From positions 186,001 to 250,000 of the forward strand of contig CAWDUP010000007.1 in assembly GCA_963805505.1 (NCBI GenBank): 64,000 bases of DNA. The letters are read 5' to 3'. A program made the translations under genes and the position numbers. The notes beneath the pieces are model-generated. The model worked only from the letters and a program-made list of their open reading frames with translations, was not told where the DNA came from and made no database searches. Shown here piece after piece: positions 1 to 8,953 of the stretch. Position 1 is the first letter of the stretch. Every line of letters begins with the position of its first letter. The DNA is from JANPBY01 sp963805505 (GTDB taxonomy: Bacteria > Actinomycetota > Actinomycetes > DATJPE01).

Positions 1-332
1 TGCCGTTCGAAACGGCCCTGACGGTGCTGGGCACGGTCCTCTCGGTCAACCCTGCGGGCGGGTGGGCGGTGGCTGACACGGGCCTGAAGGCCCAGGGCAT
101 GGATCACGGCAACCCGGACCCGGACTTCTGCGAGTCGTTCGGGCAGGTGTGGTTCCTCTCCGACGAGCACCTCACGTTCGCTCCGGCCGAGCCCGGGTCG
201 ACCAAAGTCGGTGACCGCGTGAGATACGTCCCCGCCCACGTCGACCCGACACTCGCCTACCACGAGCAGCTGTGGCTCGTCGACGGCGACGACGTCCTCG
301 AACGCTGGGAGATCGATCTGCGCGGCTGGTGA
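1..332 (+). CDS. D-threonine aldolase / D-serine dehydratase-like PLP enzyme, 3' part only
   Basis: Only the C-terminal roughly 110 residues are inside the window; the reading frame is open from base 3, so the gene starts upstream. The visible part is the C-terminal beta domain of the DSD1/D-threonine aldolase family (alanine-racemase fold, PLP-dependent). It has the conserved stretch VPAHVDPTLAYHEQLWLVDG and ends in the typical DLRGW. In this family a His-x-Asp or His-x-Cys pair binds a divalent metal next to PLP. Here the pair is H-V-D, which from what is known of the family points to the Mn-dependent D-threonine aldolase type rather than the Zn D-serine dehydratase type (His-x-Cys). It converges on the lactone oxidase gene with a 9-nt gap. 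The PLP lysine lies outside the window and cannot be checked. Confidence 0.8.
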   Translation, partial: PFETALTVLGTVLSVNPAGGWAVADTGLKAQGMDHGNPDPDFCESFGQVWFLSDEHLTFAPAEPGSTKVGDRVRYVPAHVDPTLAYHEQLWLVDGDDVLERWEIDLRGW

Positions 333-341
333 GCTATTGGC

Positions 342-1631
342 TCATTCGCCGAACACAGTCCGGGTGTAGTCATTGGCGAAGACCCGACCGGGGTCGACGG
401 TCTGTCGGACGGTCTGCCAGTTCTCCCAGTGGGGATAGAGAGGTCCGAGGTCAGCGGCCGTGCGAGTGTGCAGCTTTCCCCAGTGTGGGCGACCCTGATA
501 GCCGGCGAACAGCGCTTCTATGTTGCGGAAGTACGGGTCCTTGTCGGTCCGCTCGAACACGTGGCAGGCGATGTAGCAGGTGTCTCGCCCCTGTGCGGTC
601 GAGAGCCACACCTCGTCGGCGGGGGCTGTGCGCACCTCGATGGGGAAGGAGATCAACCAGGGTGACTTCTCGATCAAGGCCTTGAGCTCACGCAGGGCGG
701 CGACGGCAGCCGTGCGCGGAATGGCGTACTCCATCTCGTAGAAGCGCACGCGCCGCGGGCTTGCGAACACGTCGAACGAGCGGTCGGTGTAGGTCCTGGC
801 GCTCAGCGCCCGTGAGGAGACCTTGTTGATCGAGGGAACCAGGCGCGGCGCGGCGCGCCCGAGGCGGTTCACTGCCCCGAACACGGTGTTGGAGAGCAGC
901 TCGTCGTCTAGCCATCCCCGCATGCGTGCGAGCGGTTGCGGGGGACCGTCGCTGCGATTGTTGCGCTTGACCAGGCAGCCTTCGGTGTGGGGAAACCAAT
1001 AGAACTCCCAGTGCTCGTTCTCGGAACTGAAGGCATCGAAGGACTCCAGGACCTGGTCCCAGTGCATCGGCTCCTCCTGTGCGCGGAGCAAGAAGGCAGG
1101 CTCAGCCTGCAGCGTCACGGCAGTGATGACGCCGAGCGCGCCGGTTGAGACGCGAGCAGCTTCGAACAGCGGCTCGCCGGCGGAAACAGTGCGCACCTCT
1201 CCGCTGGCCAGCACGATCTCGAGCCCACAGACGAATGCGGCCAGCCCCGCAGAGTCTCGTCCGGTGCCGTGGGTCGAGGTGCTGATAGCGCCGGCGACCG
1301 TCTGGACGTTGATGTCACCCATGTTCGTCAGGGCCAGCCCGTGAGAGTCGAGGGCCTCAGACAGCGCGTGCAGCGGCATCCCGTGCTCGACCGTGACCTG
1401 GCCGGTCATGACGTCGATGGACCGCATCTGGGTCATCCGCTCCGGTCGGATGAGCGTTCCAGTGGTCAGCCCGGCAGCCGTGAACGAGTGTCCGGTGCCG
1501 ATCGCCCGAACCTCGAGGCCCGCTTCGGCGCTCCTACGGACCAGGGTTGAGACCTCCTCCGCGGAGCTTGGCGCGGCGACGTGGGCCGGAGCCATCTCCT
1601 GGTTGCGAGCCCAGTTGCGCCAGCGAGTCAT
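342..1631 (-). CDS. D-arabinono-1,4-lactone oxidase family FAD oxidoreductase
   Basis: 429 residues. An N-terminal PCMH-type FAD-binding domain (about residues 15-180) is followed by the aldonolactone oxidase C-terminal domain. GTGHSF at residues 45-50 carries the histidine (His48) at the position that often binds FAD covalently, and the C-terminus has HWGK, typical of L-gulono/D-arabinono-lactone oxidases. Such enzymes oxidise a sugar lactone or alditol with O2 and release H2O2. The substrate cannot be set from sequence. The ATG start overlaps the stop of the upstream MFS gene by 4 nt, so the two are almost certainly co-transcribed, which suggests that the transporter and the oxidase handle related compounds (inference). 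Confidence 0.85.
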   Translation of the reverse strand: MTRWRNWARNQEMAPAHVAAPSSAEEVSTLVRRSAEAGLEVRAIGTGHSFTAAGLTTGTLIRPERMTQMRSIDVMTGQVTVEHGMPLHALSEALDSHGLALTNMGDINVQTVAGAISTSTHGTGRDSAGLAAFVCGLEIVLASGEVRTVSAGEPLFEAARVSTGALGVITAVTLQAEPAFLLRAQEEPMHWDQVLESFDAFSSENEHWEFYWFPHTEGCLVKRNNRSDGPPQPLARMRGWLDDELLSNTVFGAVNRLGRAAPRLVPSINKVSSRALSARTYTDRSFDVFASPRRVRFYEMEYAIPRTAAVAALRELKALIEKSPWLISFPIEVRTAPADEVWLSTAQGRDTCYIACHVFERTDKDPYFRNIEALFAGYQGRPHWGKLHTRTAADLGPLYPHWENWQTVRQTVDPGRVFANDYTRTVFGE

Positions 1632-2827
1632 GCGATCTCCTTCTCCCGGGCAGGCACGAGCAGGCGCCAGAAGCTGATGGCCAGGACAGCCGTGACCAGC
1701 CCGCAGCCGGCGGCGACGAGGTAAGCCGGGCGGGCTCCCACCTGGTCGATCAACCAGCCGGACAACGCGGCGCTAAGAGCCACTCCCAGGGCGATACCGG
1801 TGCTGAGCCAGGTGAGTGACTCGGTCAGGCGATCTGGCCGGGCCAGCTCCTGGATCAAGGCGAAGCCGACGATGAGCGTCGGCGCGATGGCCAACCCGCA
1901 GATCACGGCGGTGATGCCGAGGACCGTCAGCGATCCAGAGGCCAGGAAGAACAGCGGAGTGAGGAGCGCCATGCCGAGTGATCCGATGAGCATCTGTCGG
2001 TGCAGGGGGAGATCGGGATGGCGCCAGCCGTACGTCAGTCCGGCGACGAGGCTCCCGAAGGCATACAGCGCGAGCAGGATCCCCGCCGCCGCGAGATGGT
2101 CCAGCTCGTCCGCGCGGGCGATGGTCACGACCTCGACACACCCGAAGATGCCCCCGAGGGCGAACATGATGGCCAGCAGGACGAGCAGCCACGGTTGGCG
2201 AAGGGCCGATCCGCCGCGTGGGTCTGTGGAGACGACCAAGGGCGGTTCGGAGCTGCGTTGAGAGACGAACAGCAAGCCCCCGAACAACCCGACAGCGGCG
2301 ACCGCGAGCAGCGCAGGTGAGGGTCCGAAGTGCACAGCTGCGATGGTGACTGCGGGCGGTCCGATCACGAAGATCACTTCATCGAGCACGGACTCCCAGG
2401 AGTAGGCGGTACGCAACAACGGGCCGTTGCCGACAGCCGTCGACCATCGAGAACGTACGAGTGAGCCGATGGTCGGCTCCGCACCGGTAACGATCGCAGC
2501 AACGAACAAGGTCCAGGCCGGGGCGTGGTTGACGGCGAGCAGCACGATCGAGCTCAGCCCGGCCGCGAACAGCACCAGTTGGGGAATGGTGATCCGGCGC
2601 TGACCGTAGCGGTCGACCAGCCGCGAGAACTGCGGACTGATGAGGGCGAAAGCGATCCCTGCGGTCGCGGCCACCGCACCAGCCAACGCGTAGGAGTCGG
2701 ATTCCTGTTCGACGACGAGGACGATGCCGATGCCGACGGTGGCGATCGGCAGGCGCGCGACGAACGCCGTGGCGCTGAACGCGATCGTCCCGGGGCGGCG
2801 GAACAGCGCGAGATAGGGGTTCGGCAC
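1628..2827 (-). CDS. MFS transporter
   Basis: 399 residues starting at GTG, with about 12 hydrophobic segments in two halves and basic cytoplasmic loops such as SRLVDRYGQRRITIP between helices 2 and 3. That loop is the usual MFS signature position. It begins 69 nt from the divergent ferrochelatase gene, and its stop overlaps the start of the lactone oxidase by 4 nt, so it is first in a two-gene leftward operon. The family moves small solutes by proton antiport or symport; no substrate can be named. An exporter of drug or sugar type is the usual database label for such proteins. Confidence 0.85.
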   Translation of the reverse strand: MPNPYLALFRRPGTIAFSATAFVARLPIATVGIGIVLVVEQESDSYALAGAVAATAGIAFALISPQFSRLVDRYGQRRITIPQLVLFAAGLSSIVLLAVNHAPAWTLFVAAIVTGAEPTIGSLVRSRWSTAVGNGPLLRTAYSWESVLDEVIFVIGPPAVTIAAVHFGPSPALLAVAAVGLFGGLLFVSQRSSEPPLVVSTDPRGGSALRQPWLLVLLAIMFALGGIFGCVEVVTIARADELDHLAAAGILLALYAFGSLVAGLTYGWRHPDLPLHRQMLIGSLGMALLTPLFFLASGSLTVLGITAVICGLAIAPTLIVGFALIQELARPDRLTESLTWLSTGIALGVALSAALSGWLIDQVGARPAYLVAAGCGLVTAVLAISFWRLLVPAREKEIA

Positions 2828-2896
2828 CGGCCCAATCTAGGGCGCTGCGGCCGGTCCCCGTTCGCCGGTTCGGACGTGGTGCGCAAGGATCGGGAG

Positions 2897-3976
2897 GTGA
2901 GCCTTGGCCCATACGACGCGCTGCTGCTCGTCTCGTTCGGCGGACCGGAGGGTCCCGATGACGTGCTGCCGTTCTTGGAGAACGTCACGCGCGGGCGCGG
3001 CATCCCGCAAGAGCGGCTGCGGGCCGTAGGTGCCCACTATGAGCACTTCGGTGGGGTCAGCCCCATCAACGGCCAGAACCGCGAGCTGTTGGCCGCCATC
3101 CGCGCGGACCTGGCTGCGCACGACATCGACCTGCCGGTCTTCTGGGGCAATCGCAACTGGGCGCCGCTTCTGCCCGAGGCGCTGAGCGACATGTCCGCGG
3201 CGGGCGTGCGGCGGGCGCTGTGCTTCGTCACCTCTGCCTACTCGTCGTACTCCGGCTGCCGTCAATACCGGGAGAACCTGGCGGAGGCCGTGGATGCCCT
3301 CGTCGCGACGGGAGGAACAACTCCGGAGCTGGAGAAGCTCCGGGTCTACTTCGACCATCCGGGCTTCGTCGAACCGTGGATCGATTCGACCGTCGACGCG
3401 TTGGAACGGCTGCCGCACGCAGAGCGCGATGCGGCAGCCCTGGTCTTCACGACCCACTCCATCCCCCAAGCCCAGGCCAGGTCCAGCGGCCCGCAGGGTG
3501 GCGCCTACGTCGCCCAGCACGAGGCGGTGGCCGGGCTGGTGGCAACGGCCGTCGGCGAACGCACGGGCGTCGCCGACCGCCGGTGGGATCTCGTCTATCA
3601 GTCGCGATCTGGGCCGCCCACCCAGGCGTGGCTGGAACCCGATGTCGGTGACCACCTCGCCGCCTTGGCGGGGCAGGGATGCAGGGCCGCCGTCATGGTG
3701 CCGATCGGATTCGTGTCCGATCACGTGGAAGTGCGTTGGGACCTCGACCACGAGGCCACCCAGCGAGCGTCGGAGCTGGGGATGACCGTGACCCGGGCCA
3801 GGACCCCCGGAGTCGATCCCCGTTTCGTCCGGCTCGTGCGTGAGCTCGTCCTCGAACGCGTCGGCGGCGAACGGCGTGCCTGTGGCCAGGACGGCCCTTC
3901 GTGGGACGTCTGCGCCTCCACCTGCTGCCCGAACCCACGAGGTCCGCGGCGCGCAGTGGCGGAGTGCTCCCCGTGA
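2897..3976 (+). CDS. hemH: Coproporphyrin III ferrochelatase (HemH/CpfC)
   Basis: Inserts Fe2+ into coproporphyrin III in the actinobacterial haem pathway. 359 residues from GTG 2897, chosen because the family starts at LGPYDALLLVSFGGPEGP; the frame stays open further upstream but is not conserved-looking. Catalytic His187 is in TTHSIP and Glu278 in DHVEV. Cys121 and a C-terminal cluster (Cys339, Cys343, Cys344, also Cys329) match the [2Fe-2S] ligand layout of actinobacterial ferrochelatases. Its stop overlaps the next start (GTGA). hemE, cgoX and hemQ lie about 32-36 kb downstream in this window, so haem genes are split into two groups here. Confidence 0.93.
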   Translation: MSLGPYDALLLVSFGGPEGPDDVLPFLENVTRGRGIPQERLRAVGAHYEHFGGVSPINGQNRELLAAIRADLAAHDIDLPVFWGNRNWAPLLPEALSDMSAAGVRRALCFVTSAYSSYSGCRQYRENLAEAVDALVATGGTTPELEKLRVYFDHPGFVEPWIDSTVDALERLPHAERDAAALVFTTHSIPQAQARSSGPQGGAYVAQHEAVAGLVATAVGERTGVADRRWDLVYQSRSGPPTQAWLEPDVGDHLAALAGQGCRAAVMVPIGFVSDHVEVRWDLDHEATQRASELGMTVTRARTPGVDPRFVRLVRELVLERVGGERRACGQDGPSWDVCASTCCPNPRGPRRAVAECSP

Positions 3977-4785
3977 GCGATTCGTCCGCCCGGCCCGAGG
4001 CTCTCCTGGAGCTCGCCTTGGCGGTCGCACGCGAGGCCGGTGCGCTCTCGCTCGACAGGCAACAGGGCGCCTTGAGCGTCTCGACCAAGTCCACTCCGAC
4101 CGACGTCGTCACCGAGGCGGACACCGCGGCTGAGGCCCTGCTCGTTCGACGCATCGGGAGCGCCAGGCCGGCTGACGGAGTGCTCGGGGAGGAAGGAGCC
4201 GGCAGCGTTGGGTCATCGGGGCTTCGCTGGGTCCTCGATCCGATCGACGGCACGGTGAACTACCTGTACGGGATGGCCGACTGGTCGGTGTCGGTCGCCG
4301 TCGAGGACGCGCTCGGGTCCCTGGTCGGCGTGGTGGATGTGCCGGCGAAGGGGGAGACGTTCTGGGCGGTCCGCGGAGGCGGCGCCTTCCGCGACGGCGA
4401 AGCCATCCGTCCCTCGACCTGCACCGACCTCTCGTTGACCATGCTGGCCACCGGCTTCGGGTACGACGCCCGGCGTCGCGCGGAGCAGGCCCGTTGGGTG
4501 AGCGAGGTTCTCCCGCTGATCCGCGACATCCGACGATTCGGGTCCGCGGCGATCGACTTGTGCAGCGTGGCCTGCGGGAGGGTGGATGCATTCGCCGAGC
4601 AGGGCTTGTCGGCGTGGGACGGTGCGGCCGGAGGCCTGATAGCCAGCGAGGCGGGTGCCGTCGTCGGTGGGCTGAGCGGCGCTCCAGCCGGACCCACCCT
4701 GTACGTCGCTGCCGCCCCGGGCGTCTGGGACGACCTGCACGACCTGCTCGTGAGCGTACGAGCAGACACCGATCCCCTGGCGTGA
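3973..4785 (+). CDS. Inositol monophosphatase family protein
   Basis: 270 residues from GTG 3973, which overlaps the hemH stop by 4 nt (translational coupling). All metal-site motifs of the Li+-sensitive phosphatase superfamily are present: Glu in VTEAD, Glu pair in VLGEEG, WVLDPIDGTVNY with the DxDGT core, and the C-terminal AWDGAAGG. The family hydrolyses inositol-1-phosphate, histidinol-phosphate or 3'-phosphoadenosine phosphate. In mycobacteria a suhB-like gene sits in the equivalent neighbourhood near dut and DUF4193, so a SuhB-type inositol monophosphatase is likely, but the substrate is inference. Confidence 0.88.
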   Translation: MSDSSARPEALLELALAVAREAGALSLDRQQGALSVSTKSTPTDVVTEADTAAEALLVRRIGSARPADGVLGEEGAGSVGSSGLRWVLDPIDGTVNYLYGMADWSVSVAVEDALGSLVGVVDVPAKGETFWAVRGGGAFRDGEAIRPSTCTDLSLTMLATGFGYDARRRAEQARWVSEVLPLIRDIRRFGSAAIDLCSVACGRVDAFAEQGLSAWDGAAGGLIASEAGAVVGGLSGAPAGPTLYVAAAPGVWDDLHDLLVSVRADTDPLA

Positions 4786-5014
4786 CCCCGGCGTCCGGTC
4801 GACCTTCCTTCCCGGGCGCGGCACGCGGACGGGTGTCATCGGGCGGTTCGACGGGCTATTTCGCCCGAAGTGGGGCACAATCCCGTTTTCCGCGGGCATA
4901 TCTCGGGGAGATCCGACGTTGTGCGCAGGTGGAAGACGCAAGAGAACCAGATCAGGTACGGCCGCCATGGGCACGACCGCACGACACACGACGACTTGAG
5001 GCCCGGAGGAACCG
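4786..5014. other. Intergenic region ahead of the DUF4193 gene
   Basis: This 229-nt gap is the longest gene-free stretch of the window. I see one weak hairpin at 4852-4867 (stem CGGGC/GCCCG) that could follow the phosphatase gene, and a good ribosome-binding site (CCCGGAGGA) directly before GTG 5015. No convincing -35/-10 pair, tRNA or small ORF was recognised. Confidence 0.5.
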
Positions 5015-5317
5015 GTGGCAACCGACTACGACCAGCCCCGCAAGACCGACGACGAGCTCAGTGAAGACAGCATCGAGGAGCTCAAGGCTCGACGCGCCGA
5101 CGCCAGTTCTGGAGCGGTGGACGTCGATGAGACCGAGCTGGCCGAGAATCTCGAGCTGCCCGGCGCTGACCTCTCCAACGAGGAGTTGTCGGTGCGGGTT
5201 CTGCCGCGCCAGGAAGACGAGTTCACCTGCTCACGATGCTTCTTGGTGCATCACCGCAGCCAGCTCGACCCCAAGAGCAAGAAGGGGCAATACATCTGTC
5301 GGGAGTGCGCGGCCTGA
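5015..5317 (+). CDS. DUF4193 family protein
   Basis: 100 residues from GTG 5015. The N-terminal half is acidic and probably flexible. The C-terminal third holds a zinc-ribbon-like element: a CSRC pair (FTCSRCFLVHH) and a closing CREC pair (ICRECAA). This matches DUF4193, a small actinobacterial family of unknown function that in mycobacteria lies near dut and the DUF3093 gene. The Cys pairs suggest one bound Zn2+. A role in nucleic-acid or ribosome binding is possible but unproven. Confidence 0.9.
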   Translation: MATDYDQPRKTDDELSEDSIEELKARRADASSGAVDVDETELAENLELPGADLSNEELSVRVLPRQEDEFTCSRCFLVHHRSQLDPKSKKGQYICRECAA

Positions 5318-5337
5318 TTCGGGGAAGGCTCTCTCGC

Positions 5338-6237
5338 ATGCCCAAGGTGCCGCGACTGAGCCGGAGACGTACCACCGAGCCCGGGTTCGGGCCGGCTGAC
5401 GGCGCCGACGGCGAGTGGAGCGACTCAGCCGATCGCGAGCTGGCGGTGCTGCTGGGCCGCCTAGCCGAGTCCGCTGAGGACGGTGAGGCCGGGTCTGACG
5501 ACGATCGGCTCGTACTCTTGTGGGGTCAGGTGGCCGCGGCGCTGCTGCGCTCGGCCCGCGTCGCCGGAGCCGGAGCCGTCGCGAGCGGGCGTTGGATGGC
5601 CGACCAGCTCATCGCCGCCGCACCCCACCTTCCCGTGCGCGATGCGCGCACCCTGAGCTCCCACTACCGGGGCCTCGAGGGCGAGGCGCTCGCCGACGCC
5701 GTTGTGAGGAACGCCGTTCGCGCCACAGCCGGTGTCGGGGTAGCCGGCGGGGCGTTGTCCGCCGTGAAGTGGTTCGCGCCTGTGAGCCTCATCACGATCC
5801 CCATCCAGCTCGCGGTGGAGTCCCTCGCGGTGGCAGCCATCGAGATCAAGCTCGTGGGCGAGTTGCACGAGGTCTACGGGACTGCCGTGCGCGGGACTCC
5901 GACCCAGCGAGGTCTGGCCTACGCGACGGCTTGGGCCAATCGTCGCGGCATCACGTCCCTGGACCCGACCATCATTCCGGCTGGTCTGGGACTGGTGGCC
6001 CGGCAACGGGTGCAGCGTCGGTTGCTCGTGAGCATCGGACGAGGAACGGGCACGGTCGCCCCGCTGCTGCTGGGTGCCGCCTACGGGGGCTGGGTGAACC
6101 ACCGCACCACCCAGAGCCTGTCAGACACATTGCGTGGAGACCTCCGTCGAGGGCGTCCGCTCACAGGCGGCCTCGCGGGTCGGGTGGCGCACGGGGTTCT
6201 CGCTGCCGGAGTCGAGCGCCAGAACGACCGCCGATAG
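5338..6237 (+). CDS. Conserved actinobacterial membrane protein, function unknown
   Basis: 299 residues from ATG 5338, which follows GGGGAAGG, 20 nt after the DUF4193 stop. The first 60 residues are hydrophilic and acidic. Two hydrophobic stretches follow at about residues 135-175 (around VSLITIPIQLAVESLAVAAI) and about 242-262 (VAPLLLGAAYGGW); the rest is helical and basic. No catalytic motif is visible. The position directly after DUF4193 suggests co-transcription. I do not recognise a named family. Confidence 0.75.
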   Translation: MPKVPRLSRRRTTEPGFGPADGADGEWSDSADRELAVLLGRLAESAEDGEAGSDDDRLVLLWGQVAAALLRSARVAGAGAVASGRWMADQLIAAAPHLPVRDARTLSSHYRGLEGEALADAVVRNAVRATAGVGVAGGALSAVKWFAPVSLITIPIQLAVESLAVAAIEIKLVGELHEVYGTAVRGTPTQRGLAYATAWANRRGITSLDPTIIPAGLGLVARQRVQRRLLVSIGRGTGTVAPLLLGAAYGGWVNHRTTQSLSDTLRGDLRRGRPLTGGLAGRVAHGVLAAGVERQNDRR

Positions 6238-6290
6238 GCTGGGAGACACGTTGAAGTCGCTGAGGAGTCGAGCTTTCGGAGGAACAGGTC

Positions 6291-6536
6291 ATGGCGAGCA
6301 CACCTAAGAGCCACACCATGGTGCTTGCGGCCGCCGCCGTGGTGGCAACGCCGGTGGCGCGGAAGATGACCGACGTGGTGTGGACAGCGGTGACCGGCAA
6401 GCCGTCACCGGAGAGCGTCGACGACCCGGATGAGCACCTCGCAGATGCGGTGGCTTTCGCTGTGCTCTCTGGTGCGGCAGCCGGACTGATCCGGATGCTC
6501 ATCAACCGCAACGCCCGCAAGCTGCTTCAGGCCTGA
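6291..6536 (+). CDS. DUF4235 family membrane protein
   Basis: 81 residues from ATG 6291, preceded by a strong GGAGGAAC ribosome-binding site. There are two hydrophobic segments, at about residues 10-24 and 52-69, with a charged loop (SVDDPDEHLAD) between. This matches DUF4235, a short actinobacterial integral membrane family with no assigned role. It converges on the DUF3093 gene with a 1-nt gap. Confidence 0.85.
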   Translation: MASTPKSHTMVLAAAAVVATPVARKMTDVVWTAVTGKPSPESVDDPDEHLADAVAFAVLSGAAAGLIRMLINRNARKLLQA

Positions 6537-6537
6537 T

Positions 6538-7032
6538 TCAGCCGACCGGTCGGTCTCGGCGCGCTGCGTCTATCGCCAGCGCGAGCGCGTCAGGGCGACG
6601 GGTCGAGACATACCAGTACGGCGCCGGGTCGCTCGGGTCGGTCACCTCGACCTGCACCGCGGTGCCGATCCAGCTGCGGAGGTAGAGATAGGCGCGCGGG
6701 TCAGCTCCCGGGCCACGTAGCCATCGCGCTCGGTGCGGGTCCAAGGTGGTGACCGCACCGGCATCCGAGATCGGCAGTCGTGCGCGCCCGGCGAGCAGTT
6801 CGCCGCCGTCGACGCTCACGTGACCGGTCCAACGATGAAGGGCCAACGCCGCGGCCCCGCCCCCCACGAGCAACGTGGCCAGCGCAACGAACCGACCAAG
6901 CGCGGCACCGAAGGCCACAGCGCACATGAGGATGCCGGCCAAGGCGATGAGCCAGCCAACGAGGGGCACCCGCAGGACCTCGTGGAAGGGGAGCGCGTCG
7001 TTGCTCGATCGCGCGGTTCCCGGGTCGGACAC
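6538..7032 (-). CDS. DUF3093 family membrane protein
   Basis: 164 residues from GTG 7032; the longer open frame upstream is low-complexity and was not used. Two N-terminal transmembrane helices (about residues 22-62) are followed by a beta-rich C-terminal domain containing RAYLYLRSWIGTAVQVEV and YWYVSTRRPDALA, the conserved block of DUF3093. In many actinobacteria this gene is divergent from, or next to, dut, as here. Function unknown; 51 nt separate it from the divergent thioesterase gene, a space that must hold both promoters. Confidence 0.88.
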   Translation of the reverse strand: MSDPGTARSSNDALPFHEVLRVPLVGWLIALAGILMCAVAFGAALGRFVALATLLVGGGAAALALHRWTGHVSVDGGELLAGRARLPISDAGAVTTLDPHRARWLRGPGADPRAYLYLRSWIGTAVQVEVTDPSDPAPYWYVSTRRPDALALAIDAARRDRPVG

Positions 7033-7083
7033 CGGGCCAGCCTCGCAGGGCTTGGTTGTCTCCCGGCAGTAGGGTCGGCAGCA

Positions 7084-7665
7084 ATGAGCCCGCCGCCCTC
7101 GACCACACCGACTCCAGGTGCCGCGCTGCCCGCGCGGCACCCTGATGCGCCACCTCCCGGAATGCCGCTAGGACCGCACTACCTGCACTGCTTCGGCTGC
7201 GGCCCACAGCACCCGACCGGCCTCCACCTCAAGGTCACTGCGGGGGAGGGGTTGACGCTCCGCTCGACGTTCACCGTGACCGACGACCATCAAGGCGCGC
7301 CTGGCCTGGCGCACGGCGGTCTGCTCTCCACCGCCTTCGACGAGTCGTTGGGCGCCCTCAACTGGCTGACCCGTACACCCGCCGTGACCGGGCGCCTGGA
7401 GACCGACTTCCGCCGACCGGTTCCGGTGGGCTCGACCGTGCACATCGATGCCCGAATCCTCGGCGTCGACGGTCGCAAGATCTGGACGTCGGCGATCGGT
7501 CGACTCAACGGGTGGGACGGGCCAGTGGCTGTGGAGGCGACCGCGCTGTTCATCGCCGTGCCGCTGGAACACTTTCGCTCCCATGGTCGCCCTGAAGAGG
7601 TGGAGGCTGCTATCGCCGAAGCCCGTAACTCGCAGACGACTCGCAGCTTCGAGGTCAATCCGTGA
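7084..7665 (+). CDS. PaaI-family hotdog thioesterase
   Basis: 193 residues from ATG 7084. The hotdog-fold signature is clear: HCFGCGPQHPTGLHLKV near the N-terminus, then GLAHGGLLSTAFDESLG with the HGG motif and the acidic catalytic residue typical of 4HBT/PaaI acyl-CoA thioesterases. The stop overlaps the dut start (GTGA), so thioesterase and dUTPase are translationally coupled, an arrangement seen in several actinobacteria. The acyl-CoA substrate cannot be inferred. Confidence 0.88.
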   Translation: MSPPPSTTPTPGAALPARHPDAPPPGMPLGPHYLHCFGCGPQHPTGLHLKVTAGEGLTLRSTFTVTDDHQGAPGLAHGGLLSTAFDESLGALNWLTRTPAVTGRLETDFRRPVPVGSTVHIDARILGVDGRKIWTSAIGRLNGWDGPVAVEATALFIAVPLEHFRSHGRPEEVEAAIAEARNSQTTRSFEVNP

Positions 7666-8132
7666 GTGCCGTCGATGTGCTGGTCCTGCGGCTCGACCAA
7701 GAAGTCGAGGTGCCGGCGCTGGCTCACCCAGGTGACGCGGGCGTCGACCTCTGCACGATGGTTGACGCGACCCTTCAGCCTGGTGAACGAGCTCTGCTGC
7801 CAACCGGTCTGGCCATCGCGCTACCCGACGGGTACGCGGCTTTCGTTCACCCGAGGTCCGGCCTCGCGGTGCGCCACGGGGTGAGTCTGGTCAACGCCCC
7901 CGGTACGATTGACGCCGGTTTTCGGGGGGAGATCCAGGTCAGCGTCATCAATCTGGATGCTCGCGAACCAGTCACGTTCGTCCGTGGCGACCGAATCGCC
8001 CAACTGGTCATCCAGCGCGTCGAACGGGCAACGTTTCACGAGGTGGACGCACTTCCCGGATCCGCGCGATCCACGGCCGGGTTCGGTTCGACGGGTGGCC
8101 ACGCGGCTACCGCAGAAGGACGAGAGGACTGA
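7662..8132 (+). CDS. dut: Deoxyuridine 5'-triphosphate nucleotidohydrolase (dUTPase)
   Basis: Hydrolyses dUTP to dUMP and PPi, keeping uracil out of DNA and feeding dTMP synthesis. 156 residues, trimeric-type dUTPase with all five motifs: AHPGDAGVDL, HPRSGLA, GTIDAGFRGEI (catalytic Asp), RGDRIAQLVI and FGSTGGH at the C-terminus. GTG 7662 overlaps the thioesterase stop. The DUF3710 gene starts 3 nt after the stop, so this is an operon running to the DUF3159 gene. Confidence 0.95.
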   Translation: MSAVDVLVLRLDQEVEVPALAHPGDAGVDLCTMVDATLQPGERALLPTGLAIALPDGYAAFVHPRSGLAVRHGVSLVNAPGTIDAGFRGEIQVSVINLDAREPVTFVRGDRIAQLVIQRVERATFHEVDALPGSARSTAGFGSTGGHAATAEGRED

Positions 8133-8135
8133 GCC

Positions 8136-8900
8136 GTGCCGCTGTTCCGACGCAAGAAGGACGAACTCGAAGCCAACGGCGACCAGGCGCCTGCCACGGA
8201 GGAGGACGGCCGGGAGCTGGGGACGACGTACGTCGATCCCGAGAATGAGCCGTCGCAAGCCACGCCACAGCTCGAGCGCGGCCTCGGGCTGCCAGGACCT
8301 TGGGACGTCAGCGAGGCTCCCGAGGACGACGATCGACCACGGGTCGACATCGGCGGGCTCCTGGTGCCTGGATTCCCTGGCCTCGAGCTGAGGCTCGAGG
8401 TGGATCGGGCGAGCGAACGGGTGATCGCGGCAACGGCCGTCGTCGGCGACGGCCAGCTGCAGATCCAACCTTTTGCCGCTCCGCGCAGCGGCGGTCTCTG
8501 GGAAGACGTGCGGGCCGAGATCGTCCAAGGGATCGGGGAGGCAGGCGGAAAGGTCGAGGAGGTCTCAGGCAGGTTTGGCGTGGAGCTGCTCGCCGAGGTC
8601 CCCGCCGACGACGGTTCGCCGGGTCTGCAACCTGCGCGCTTCGTCGGAATTGACGGCCCACGATGGTTCCTGCGCGGTGTCTATTCGGGGTCGGCGGCGC
8701 GCCCGGGCAAGGCCGGCGCGCAGCTCGACGAGGTCCTGGCGACGACGATCGTCAATCGGGGCGACTTGGCGATGGCTCCTCGAGATCTGCTGCCCTTGCA
8801 CCTTCCGAACGAGGGCCACTCGGTTCCACCTCCTCCCGACACGGCGCCCCGCCTGGACGCTCTGCGCAAGCGTGGTCCGGAGATCACCGAGATCCACTGA
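8136..8900 (+). CDS. DUF3710 family protein
   Basis: 254 residues from GTG 8136. It has a charged N-terminus beginning PLFRRKKDELEANGDQ, a central globular region and a conserved C-terminal part containing GPRWFLRGVYSG and DLLPLHLP. It matches DUF3710, an actinobacterial family that is nearly always next to dut. No enzyme motif is visible, and it is predicted to be cytoplasmic because there is no signal or membrane helix. Confidence 0.9.
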   Translation: MPLFRRKKDELEANGDQAPATEEDGRELGTTYVDPENEPSQATPQLERGLGLPGPWDVSEAPEDDDRPRVDIGGLLVPGFPGLELRLEVDRASERVIAATAVVGDGQLQIQPFAAPRSGGLWEDVRAEIVQGIGEAGGKVEEVSGRFGVELLAEVPADDGSPGLQPARFVGIDGPRWFLRGVYSGSAARPGKAGAQLDEVLATTIVNRGDLAMAPRDLLPLHLPNEGHSVPPPPDTAPRLDALRKRGPEITEIH

Positions 8901-8953
8901 CGCCGGCGCTCCCGCGGCAGCAGGGCGGGCCATAGCCCGGCTACCCTGGTTGC

